A stretch of 5,137 nt of DNA, from positions 1 to 5,137 of the forward strand of contig JAHECJ010000218.1 of the NCBI GenBank assembly GCA_024641805.1, in the 5' to 3' direction. How positions within the stretch are numbered: the stretch's first letter is position 1; the number at the start of each line of letters is the position of its first letter. Below the pieces are notes generated by a model. It did no database searches. It worked only from the letters and a program-made list of their open reading frames with translations, and was not told where the DNA came from. Shown here piece by piece: positions 1 to 5,137 of this stretch. Made by a program: the position numbers and the translations under genes. The DNA comes from Desulfococcus sp. (GTDB lineage Bacteria; Desulfobacterota; Desulfobacteria; Desulfobacterales; Desulfosalsimonadaceae).

Positions 1-105
1 GTCGGAATGGGTAAGGATTTTACCTTGTTTTCCAAGGTGAATGGTGTGGTTACCTATGAACGGCTCGGGCGTTCCCGGAAAAAGGTCAGTGTTTATTCCG
101 AGTGA
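1..105 (+). CDS. rpmA: 50S ribosomal protein L27, C-terminal part (5' end outside window)
   Basis: Only the last 34 codons and the TGA stop are visible; the gene begins before the window. The residues read [17 protein letters not shown] and end in [10 protein letters not shown]. This matches the end of bacterial L27, where a G-x-GKD-x-TLF-x-K-x-(D/N)G motif is followed by a basic stretch and a short acidic tail. L27 is a small protein (about 85 residues) of the large ribosomal subunit, and its N-terminal arm (not visible here) reaches the peptidyl-transferase centre. In most bacteria rplU (L21) lies just upstream and obgE just downstream; the downstream part holds here, since the TGA stop overlaps the GTG start of obgE. 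The promoter for this unit must lie outside the window. Identification is confident despite the short fragment because both motif and context agree. Confidence 0.93.
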   Translation, partial: VGMGKDFTLFSKVNGVVTYERLGRSRKKVSVYSE

Positions 106-1154
106 AATTCATTGATGAAGTATCCATTTTTGTCAAGGCCGGCGATGGCGGCCGGGGCTGCGTCAGTTTTCGACGGGAAAAATTTATCCCCAAAGGCGGC
201 CCCGACGGCGGCGACGGCGGAAAAGGGGGGGATGTTGTTTTTCTCACAACCTCCCGAAAAAGAACGCTTTCTCAATTCCGCTTTAAAAAAATCTTAAAGG
301 CGAAAAATGGCGAATATGGTCAGGGGGCACTGAAGTCAGGAAAAAAAGGTGAAAACCTGATCATCGAAGTTCCTCCCGGAACCTTGGTTTTTAATGCCGG
401 CAGCGGAGAACTTCTACAAGATTGCGTTAACGACGGTGACTCTTTCATCGTCGCCAAAGGCGGGCTTGGCGGTAAAGGCAACAAGCGCTTTACCACATCC
501 ACCAACCGCACCCCCCGATATGCCCAGCCCGGATTGCCCGGTGAATCCTTTACGTTAAACCTGGAATTAAAACTGCTTGCCGATGTCGGTATTATCGGAT
601 ATCCGAATGCCGGCAAATCCACGCTCATCAGCCGGATTTCATCCGCACGCCCCAAAGTGGCGGATTATCCGTTTACCACACTGACGCCCAATCTCGGAGT
701 GGTTTCACCGCCCGGGGGCGAACCGTTTGTTGTGGCCGATATTCCCGGTTTGATTGACGGCGCCCACAAAGGGGCGGGTCTGGGGATTAAATTTTTAAAG
801 CATATTGAACGGAACCGTATTCTGCTGCATTTGGTTGACTGTACGACCATTGATCTGGACGACCCCTTAAAATCATACAATGCCATCAATCGCGAGCTGT
901 CAGGCTTCAGCGAAAAGCTTGCGGCAAAACAACAGCTGGTGGTTTTAAATAAAATGGATATGCCGGATACGGAAAAATCGGCATCGGCCTTTATTGCAGC
1001 CCTCAACCATAAGCCGGTATTTAAAATTTCAGCATTCACCGGCCGCGGCGTGGAAGAACTGGTCAACAAATTAAATCAAATTATTAATCAACCGGATTCG
1101 GAGTCTTTTTCTTTGCCGTCCGAATCGGATGGATTACAGGATCACTATGTTTGA
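102..1154 (+). CDS. obgE: Obg family GTPase ObgE/CgtA
   Basis: This is a 350-residue essential GTPase that binds the large ribosomal subunit and acts in its late assembly; in several bacteria it is also linked to the stringent response. Residues 1-158 form the glycine-rich Obg fold, starting MKFIDEV, with FRREKFIP at 23-30 and the [13 protein letters not shown] repeat at 32-44. The G domain follows: G1/P-loop GYPNAGKST 166-174, switch [10 protein letters not shown] 189-197, G3 DIPGL 213-217, G4 NKMD 283-286 and G5 around ISAFTG 309-314. The tail after about 330 is only some 20 residues, rich in Ser, Asp and Glu. There is no OCT domain, and it is shorter than the E. coli protein (390 residues). 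The GTG start is chosen because it gives the conserved MKF N-terminus; it overlaps the rpmA stop (GTGA). No strong Shine-Dalgarno sequence sits close by (an AAGGT lies about 15 bases upstream), so translational coupling to rpmA is likely. Confidence 0.97.
   Translation: MKFIDEVSIFVKAGDGGRGCVSFRREKFIPKGGPDGGDGGKGGDVVFLTTSRKRTLSQFRFKKILKAKNGEYGQGALKSGKKGENLIIEVPPGTLVFNAGSGELLQDCVNDGDSFIVAKGGLGGKGNKRFTTSTNRTPRYAQPGLPGESFTLNLELKLLADVGIIGYPNAGKSTLISRISSARPKVADYPFTTLTPNLGVVSPPGGEPFVVADIPGLIDGAHKGAGLGIKFLKHIERNRILLHLVDCTTIDLDDPLKSYNAINRELSGFSEKLAAKQQLVVLNKMDMPDTEKSASAFIAALNHKPVFKISAFTGRGVEELVNKLNQIINQPDSESFSLPSESDGLQDHYV
1138..1141 (+). promoter_or_regulatory. Ribosome binding site deciding the proB start
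   Basis: AGGA lies five bases before ATG 1147 and within the last codons of obgE. The alternative in-frame ATG at 1129 is preceded by CCGTCCGAATCGG, which holds no purine-rich site at suitable distance. This supports the shorter, 380-residue ProB. Confidence 0.7.
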
Positions 1155-2289
1155 TCGGCAACCTTTTTTCAATCAGGCAAAACGGCTGGTGGTGAAGGTC
1201 GGCAGTAATGTGTTGACATCCGACCAGGGATTGAATCTTCCCGTGATTTATGAATTGTCCAAGCAGATCCGGCAATTGATGGAAAAAGGGCTTGAAGTGA
1301 TTCTGGTTTCATCGGGCGCCATGGCGGCCGGACAGAAAAAGATCGGACTGGCCAGGCGACCGGATGAAATTCCCAAGCGCCAGGCGATTGCAGCCGTCGG
1401 TCAGCCCGGACTGATGCTGGAATATGAAAAAGCCTTTGGGGTTTATGGCATAAAGGTTGCCCAGATACTCTTAACCGGGGATGATTTGAATGCCAGCCGG
1501 GACCGGTATTTAAATGCCAGAAATACGTTAAATACGCTCTTGTCTTGGAAAATCGTTCCGGTCATCAATGAAAACGACACGGTGGTGGTGGAAGAGATTA
1601 AATTCGGCGATAACGACAACCTGTCCGCCATGATTGCGCTGTTGATGAACGCAGATCTTCTGATTAATTTGACGGATATCGACGGACTGTATACCGGTGA
1701 CCCGCGAAGACAAACGGATGTGGAGCTGATTTCAGAAGTCGAAACCATTGACGACAGCCTCGAAACCATTGCCGGGGATATTCCGGGCGCCCTGGGCACC
1801 GGCGGGATGCTGAGTAAAGTCCGGGCTGCGGCAAAAGTCACCAACGCCGGAATTCCCATGATTATTACGAACGGCCGGCAAGCGGATATATTGAACCAAC
1901 TGTTTTCCGGAAAAAGGATCGGTACTTTTTTTGTTCCGGCCAAGGAAAAACTCTCCAACCGAAAATGCTGGATTGGGTATAATATTAAACCCAAGGGAAC
2001 GATCCGGATTGACGACGGCGCGGCCAAGGCGATTATGAAGCAGGGGAAAAGCCTTCTTCCCGGCGGAATCCTGGATGTTTTGGGGGATTTCGGAGTGGGG
2101 GATGCGGTTGAATTAAGCGGCGCAAACGAGTCACGAATCGCCGTCGGTCTGGTCAATTACAGTTCATCGGATATCCGAAAAATCATGGGGTGCCGGACAG
2201 ACCAGATTCAGGCGTGTCTGGGGGAGAAACTGTGTGACGAGGTAGTCCATCGTGACAACCTGACAATTCTTAATGAATGCCTGATATAG
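1147..2289 (+). CDS. proB: Glutamate 5-kinase with C-terminal PUA domain
   Basis: ProB phosphorylates L-glutamate with ATP to gamma-glutamyl phosphate, the first and usually proline-inhibited step of proline synthesis in the cytosol. The protein has 380 residues (E. coli 367). The amino-acid kinase domain shows VKVGSNVLT 16-24, VSSGAMAAG 54-62, VPVINENDTV 137-146, FGDNDNLSA 153-161, LTDIDGLYTGDP 175-186 and GTGGMLSK 217-224. A PUA domain follows from about residue 274 (KGTIRIDDGAAKAI) to about 356. I chose ATG 1147 because AGGA at 1138-1141 is a well-spaced ribosome site. An in-frame ATG at 1129 would add six residues but has no such site. The start lies inside obgE, giving an 8-base overlap and suggesting coupled translation. 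The partner gene proA, often next to proB, is not found downstream in this window. The stop is TAG. Confidence 0.96.
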   Translation: MFDRQPFFNQAKRLVVKVGSNVLTSDQGLNLPVIYELSKQIRQLMEKGLEVILVSSGAMAAGQKKIGLARRPDEIPKRQAIAAVGQPGLMLEYEKAFGVYGIKVAQILLTGDDLNASRDRYLNARNTLNTLLSWKIVPVINENDTVVVEEIKFGDNDNLSAMIALLMNADLLINLTDIDGLYTGDPRRQTDVELISEVETIDDSLETIAGDIPGALGTGGMLSKVRAAAKVTNAGIPMIITNGRQADILNQLFSGKRIGTFFVPAKEKLSNRKCWIGYNIKPKGTIRIDDGAAKAIMKQGKSLLPGGILDVLGDFGVGDAVELSGANESRIAVGLVNYSSSDIRKIMGCRTDQIQACLGEKLCDEVVHRDNLTILNECLI

Positions 2290-2316
2290 AAAAACCGGTG
2301 CCTTTGGCCCCAATAC

Positions 2317-2385
2317 GGCGTTCCCCGGCTTAGGAAAGCCCTCACAGCCAGAAGGATGCCCGGGGCTTTTCCTAAGCCGGGCGCC
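2317..2385. repeat. Long GC-rich inverted repeat (hairpin) after proB; possible terminator or dispersed repeat copy
   Basis: The left arm CCCGGCTTAGGAAAGCCC (2324-2341) pairs with the right arm GGGCTTTTCCTAAGCCGGG (2363-2381), with a single unpaired T in the right arm and a 21-base loop. After a three-base bulge (2321-2323) the stem can extend by GGCG 2317-2320 with CGCC 2382-2385. This would form a very stable RNA stem 28 bases after the proB stop, so it may end or protect the proB transcript. It is not a classical intrinsic terminator: the nearest T run (2408-2413) starts more than 20 bases beyond the stem. The near-perfect long arms and abrupt GC content also fit a REP/MITE-like dispersed element. 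The structure is seen directly; the role is inferred. Confidence 0.75.
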
Positions 2386-2597
2386 TTGTCTTGAAACCAA
2401 ATTCTTGTTTTTTAAAAAGTCGAAAATTCCATTCTGGTCTTTTTTATTTTACTGATTGTCAATTAACGAATCCTATAGATAACCTTCCTGTTATATTATT
2501 AATCCGTATTTTATGGTATCCGGCATAATTTTTAATGATGGACGTCCGGCATGGTTTTGTTTACCCTTTGTTTATTGAAGGTGAAGAATACAATACT

Positions 2598-2628
2598 TTG
2601 ATAACTTCAAATTCGTTATAATTATAAT
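2598..2628 (+). promoter_or_regulatory. Candidate sigma-70 type promoter for nadD-rsfS-gpmI
   Basis: TTGATA at 2598-2603 (five of six matches to the -35 consensus) is followed after 19 bases by a perfect TATAAT at 2623-2628. A second perfect TATAAT sits immediately upstream at 2617-2622, but only 13 bases from the same -35. The predicted start of transcription would be near 2635, giving a leader of about 70 bases before nadD. The spacing of 19 is slightly long and the region is AT-rich, so chance matches are possible. Its position just ahead of a gene cluster that follows a 416-base gap makes it plausible. Confidence 0.45.
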
Positions 2629-2649
2629 TGCTACTTGATTTTCAATAAG

Positions 2650-2677
2650 TTACACTGGGCATAAATTACAGGTGTAA
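2650..2677. promoter_or_regulatory. Dyad TTACAC-N16-GTGTAA in the nadD leader
   Basis: TTACAC (2650-2655) and GTGTAA (2672-2677) are perfect inverted copies separated by 16 bases, extendable by one G-U pair (2656 with 2671). The dyad lies between the candidate promoter and the nadD ribosome binding site, so it could be a repressor site or a weak leader hairpin. I do not recognise it as the site of any named regulator, and a 6-base dyad can arise by chance in AT-rich DNA. Confidence 0.3.
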
Positions 2678-2694
2678 ATCAACAGCGCAAGGGA

Positions 2695-2700
2695 AAGAGG
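2695..2700 (+). promoter_or_regulatory. Ribosome binding site deciding the TTG start of nadD
   Basis: AAGAGG ends five bases before TTG 2706, with only T residues between. In the same frame a TAA stop lies at 2646-2648 and no ATG or GTG occurs between it and 2706. The first in-frame ATG lies beyond the essential GGTFNP motif. TTG 2706 is therefore the only reasonable start. Confidence 0.75.
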
Positions 2701-2705
2701 TTTTT

Positions 2706-3371
2706 TTGAACGGCATCGGTCTGTTTGGCGGGACGTTTAACCCGTTGCATTCCGGTCACCTGCAAGTTGCGGAAGAAGTAAAAGCGGGATTTAATCTGGA
2801 AAAGATTTATTTTATTCCCTCGGCTGTTCCGCCGCACAAGGGGACCGATGATTTGGCGGAGGCCATGGATCGCTACCGCATGATTGACGCGGAGATGTCA
2901 GCGCGCAGGGGGTTTGTTGTATCCGATGTTGAAATTCATCGCCGGGGACCATCCTATACGATTGATACCGTCAGGTATTTTAAGGACAAACTTCCCGCGG
3001 CAACACCCTGTTTCCTTATTATGGGGATGGATGCGTTTTTAGAAATCGACACCTGGAAATCCTATCAAAAACTGTTTGACCAGGTTCCGATGATCGTCAT
3101 GACAAGACCGCTGGAAGACGCAAAACAGACAGTACAATCCGCTGCGCTGGAAAAATATATTCATGCCCACGTGGACGCACGGTATAAATACATAACGCCG
3201 TCATCGTGTTTTGATCACCCGGAAAAGCATCCGGTGCATTTATTTCCTGTGACTCCCATAAACATTTCATCTACAAAAATACGAAACCGTATCCGGAGGG
3301 GCCTTTCAATTAAAGAGATGGTTCCCGTCACGGTTGAAAATTATATTCACAAAAAAGGACTTTATTTATGA
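2706..3371 (+). CDS. nadD: Nicotinate-nucleotide adenylyltransferase (NaMN adenylyltransferase)
   Basis: NadD transfers the AMP part of ATP to nicotinate mononucleotide, giving nicotinate adenine dinucleotide and pyrophosphate, the step before NAD synthetase in NAD synthesis. The protein has 221 residues, close to the family norm. It shows the nucleotidyltransferase signature GGTFNPLHSGH 8-18 with the HxGH-type site, PPHK 42-45, GPSYTIDTV 81-89, IMGMDAF 105-111, and the second ATP-binding motif ISSTKIRNRIRRG 187-199. It ends in a typical MVPVTVENYIHKKGLY tail. The start is TTG, which also produces the usual IGLFGGTFNP opening. It is the first gene of the second unit, and its TGA overlaps the ATG of rsfS. 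A candidate promoter lies about 80 bases upstream, so it is probably transcribed apart from proB. Confidence 0.96.
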   Translation: MNGIGLFGGTFNPLHSGHLQVAEEVKAGFNLEKIYFIPSAVPPHKGTDDLAEAMDRYRMIDAEMSARRGFVVSDVEIHRRGPSYTIDTVRYFKDKLPAATPCFLIMGMDAFLEIDTWKSYQKLFDQVPMIVMTRPLEDAKQTVQSAALEKYIHAHVDARYKYITPSSCFDHPEKHPVHLFPVTPINISSTKIRNRIRRGLSIKEMVPVTVENYIHKKGLYL

Positions 3372-3772
3372 CCCACGAAGTTTTGGATCCATCATTAAAA
3401 AATTTTATCCGGGCCGCGCTTGGAAGGAAAGCATCGGATCTTGTTATTCTGGATGTCCGGAAACTGACTTCCTTTACTGATTTATTTATCATATGTTCCG
3501 GAAAGTCAAACCGGCAGGTCGCAGCCATTGCGGAACATATAAAAAGAGATTTAAAAAAGAGCGGTATCTCTCCGATCGGCATTGAAGGCCTGACGGAAGG
3601 TCACTGGGTGCTGATGGACTATGGGCACATACTGATTCACGTGTTTCTTGAACCGGTTCGTGAGTTTTATGATCTGGAAGGGTTCTGGTCAGGGGCTGTA
3701 CGGATATCTGTCGATGATTATGTGGATAAAACTGAAATTGATGACAATAGCGGAGCGGCCGAAAAAAGATGA
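3368..3772 (+). CDS. rsfS: Ribosomal silencing factor RsfS (Iojap/YbeB family)
   Basis: RsfS binds protein L14 of the large ribosomal subunit and prevents joining with the small subunit, lowering translation during starvation. This protein has 134 residues and shows the family hallmarks: KASDLVILDVRKLTSFTDLFIICSG at 21-45 (read in two parts, KASDLVILDV and LTSFTDLFIICSG), SNRQVAAIAEHI 47-58, GLTEGHWVLMDYG 74-86 and HVFLEPVREFYDLEGFW 91-107. After residue 112 there is a polar, acidic tail. ATG 3368 overlaps the nadD stop (ATGA), and AAGGA at 3355-3359, eight bases upstream, is a good ribosome site. Pairing with nadD is common in bacteria. The stop overlaps the start of gpmI. rlmH, which often follows rsfS, is absent at this position. 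Confidence 0.95.
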   Translation: MTHEVLDPSLKNFIRAALGRKASDLVILDVRKLTSFTDLFIICSGKSNRQVAAIAEHIKRDLKKSGISPIGIEGLTEGHWVLMDYGHILIHVFLEPVREFYDLEGFWSGAVRISVDDYVDKTEIDDNSGAAEKR

Positions 3773-5137
3773 AATTGAGCGAACCTTGTGTTTTGATGAT
3801 TTTGGACGGGTGGGGGATTTCTCCGTCCGGCAATAACGGCAACGCCATTGCTATGGCGAAAACCCCTTTTTTAGACGGAATTAAACAAAAATATCCCAAT
3901 ACCCGGCTGCTGTGTTCCGGCAAGGCCGTCGGACTGCCCGAAGGCATTATGGGCAATTCCGAGGTCGGACATTTAAACATCGGTGCCGGCCGGATTGTGT
4001 ATCAGGGGCTGCTGCGGATTGATGTGGCAATCGAAGACCGGTCTTTTTTTGACAATGACGCCCTGGTCGCAGTCATGTCAAAAGTGAAGGAAGAATCGTC
4101 CGCCCTGCATTTAATGGGTCTGGTTTCCGACGGCGGGGTTCATAGTCAATTGACCCATCTGTTTGCGCTCATTGACATGGCGGTCGAAAAAGGAATAACG
4201 GAAATTTATGTTCATGCTATTTTAGACGGTCGGGACACGCCGCCGGACAGCGGCGAAACATATATTAAATTGGTCCAGGAATATCTGGACGTCAAAAAAA
4301 TCGGTCAGATCGCCAGTATCTGCGGCCGTTATTACGCCATGGACCGGGATACCCGGTGGAAACGGACGGAAAAAGCCTATCGCCTGTATACCCTTGGAGA
4401 AGGGGTAAAGGAACAGGACCCGGTCGAAGCGGTTAAAAATGCATATGCGCGGGGAGAAACCGATGAATTCGTCAAACCGGTCGTCATGGTCAAAGACAAC
4501 GGGGATGTTGTGAAGACAGTGGCGGATAAGGACGGAATTGTCTTTTTCAATTTTCGTCCGGACCGCGCCCGACAGATCACCCGGGCGTTTACGGAACCCG
4601 GATTTAATCAGTTTATTAAAGAAAAAGCCGTCAAATTGTGCGATTTTGTATGCATGGCGCTCTATGATGAAATCTTTGATCTGCCAGTGGCATTTCCGCC
4701 GGTTCATCTGAAAAAGGTTCTCGGTGAAGTCATCAGCAGGCAGGGGCTAAATCAGCTGCGGATCGCGGAAACGGAAAAATATGCCCATGTCACGTATTTT
4801 TTTAACGGCGGCGAGGAAAAACCGTTTCCCAATGAAGACCGTCATCTGGTGCCGTCCCCCCGGGATGTGGCGACCTATGATCGGAAACCGGAAATGAGTG
4901 CCTATGAGGTGGCGGAAAAGACGGTATCCTTTATCCGGTCTGATAAATACCAGATGATTGTTCTCAATTTTGCCAACCTGGACATGGTCGGCCATACGGG
5001 GATTATTGAAGCTGCCGTTAAAGCCTGTGAAGCTGTGGATCAATGTGTGGAAAAAGTGGTCACGGCTGTTTTGGAAAAAGGGGGCACGGTTATGGTGACG
5101 GCGGATCATGGCAATGCTGAAAAAATGAAGGATGAAA
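3769..5137 (+). CDS. gpmI: 2,3-bisphosphoglycerate-independent phosphoglycerate mutase (3' end outside window)
   Basis: GpmI interconverts 3-phosphoglycerate and 2-phosphoglycerate in glycolysis and gluconeogenesis using two metal ions (commonly Mn) and a phosphoserine intermediate. The frame is open from ATG 3769 to the window edge: 456 codons of a protein usually near 510 residues, so roughly 55 residues are missing. Visible motifs are LDGWG 12-16 (metal ligand Asp13), MGNSEVGHLNIGAGR 61-75 with the nucleophile Ser64, SDGGVHS 120-126, DGRDTPP 153-159, GRYYAMDRD 186-194, NFRPDRARQ 261-269, EKYAHVTYFFNGG 336-348, NLDMVGHTG 403-411 (Asp405, His409) and TADHGNAE 444-451 (Asp446, His447). The start ATG overlaps the rsfS stop (ATGA). 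The only nearby ribosome-like site is GGAG at 3752-3755, 13 bases away, so expression probably depends on coupling to rsfS. The last metal-binding His region lies beyond the edge. Confidence 0.96.
   Translation, partial: MKLSEPCVLMILDGWGISPSGNNGNAIAMAKTPFLDGIKQKYPNTRLLCSGKAVGLPEGIMGNSEVGHLNIGAGRIVYQGLLRIDVAIEDRSFFDNDALVAVMSKVKEESSALHLMGLVSDGGVHSQLTHLFALIDMAVEKGITEIYVHAILDGRDTPPDSGETYIKLVQEYLDVKKIGQIASICGRYYAMDRDTRWKRTEKAYRLYTLGEGVKEQDPVEAVKNAYARGETDEFVKPVVMVKDNGDVVKTVADKDGIVFFNFRPDRARQITRAFTEPGFNQFIKEKAVKLCDFVCMALYDEIFDLPVAFPPVHLKKVLGEVISRQGLNQLRIAETEKYAHVTYFFNGGEEKPFPNEDRHLVPSPRDVATYDRKPEMSAYEVAEKTVSFIRSDKYQMIVLNFANLDMVGHTGIIEAAVKACEAVDQCVEKVVTAVLEKGGTVMVTADHGNAEKMKDE

Larger units (their letters stand above)
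2290..2705. other. 416-base intergenic region between proB and nadD
   Basis: This is the only sizeable non-coding stretch in the window. The first ~100 bases are GC-rich and hold a long inverted repeat. From about 2400 to 2680 the DNA becomes AT-rich, with several T and A runs, a candidate promoter and short dyads leading to nadD. I see no convincing gene: the longest + strand reading frame I noticed (ATG 2535 to TAA 2621, 28 codons) has no ribosome binding site. The minus-strand frame across 2164-2400 mostly lies over proB and the inverted repeat. No tRNA or known riboswitch fold is recognised. In related genomes proA can sit between proB and nadD; no recognisable remnant of it is seen here. 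Confidence 0.8.

Noticed and set aside
1443..2156. 237-codon minus-strand open frame opposite proB
   Set aside because: It lies wholly within proB, which has all family motifs. The translation is rich in Ser, Pro and Ile without recognisable motifs, typical of an antisense shadow of a coding strand.
2164..2400. 78-codon minus-strand frame over the end of proB and the inverted repeat
   Set aside because: More than half overlaps proB and the rest is the hairpin. It has no neighbour supporting a gene; if similar peptides are annotated elsewhere, that would more likely reflect copies of the repeat.
2414..2450. AAAAAG/CTTTTT pairing followed by a T-rich run, as a second terminator
   Set aside because: The stem would be almost only A-U pairs with a large, poorly paired interior, too weak for an intrinsic terminator.
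2535..2621. Possible small protein of 28 codons starting at ATG 2535
   Set aside because: No ribosome binding site precedes it, it ends inside the candidate promoter, and it is short enough to arise by chance.
4222..5109. Two minus-strand frames (161 and 120 codons) opposite gpmI
   Set aside because: gpmI is open and carries intact motifs over the whole stretch; the opposite frames show no known motif and have no separate context.
1..5137. Undescribed system, mobile element, CRISPR array, tRNA or rRNA
   Set aside because: All six genes are recognised housekeeping families. No transposase, integrase, regularly spaced repeat or RNA gene signature was seen, and the only unexplained structure is in the proB-nadD gap.

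Overview
The window is ordinary, densely packed bacterial chromosome. It carries six genes, all on the + strand: the 3' end of rpmA (ribosomal protein L27), obgE/cgtA (ribosome-assembly GTPase), proB (glutamate 5-kinase), nadD (nicotinate-nucleotide adenylyltransferase), rsfS (ribosomal silencing factor) and gpmI (cofactor-independent phosphoglycerate mutase, cut by the right edge). The order rpmA-obgE-proB-nadD-rsfS-gpmI and the intermediate base composition suggest a deltaproteobacterium (Desulfobacterota), possibly a sulfate reducer of the Desulfobacterales type. This is inferred from recalled gene order and protein resemblance; no search was run.

Layout: positions 1-2289 form one transcription unit (rpmA, obgE, proB) in which each stop codon overlaps the next start. 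Positions 2290-2705 form a gap of 416 bases without a gene. It begins with a strong GC-rich inverted repeat just after proB and continues as AT-rich DNA with a plausible promoter (two adjacent TATAAT hexamers) and a short dyad in the presumed leader of the next unit. Positions 2706-5137 form a second unit (nadD, rsfS, gpmI), again with stop/start overlaps of the ATGA kind. nadD starts with TTG.

Functionally the two units group ribosome biogenesis and regulation (L27, ObgE, RsfS) with central metabolism: the first step of proline synthesis (ProB), a late step of NAD synthesis (NadD) and lower glycolysis/gluconeogenesis (GpmI). All visible catalytic and nucleotide-binding motifs are intact, and no gene is broken internally.

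I found no mobile element, CRISPR array, RNA gene or novel defence-like system. The parts most worth a second look are all in the 2290-2705 gap: the hairpin, which may be one copy of a dispersed repeat, and the promoter/leader structures before nadD.
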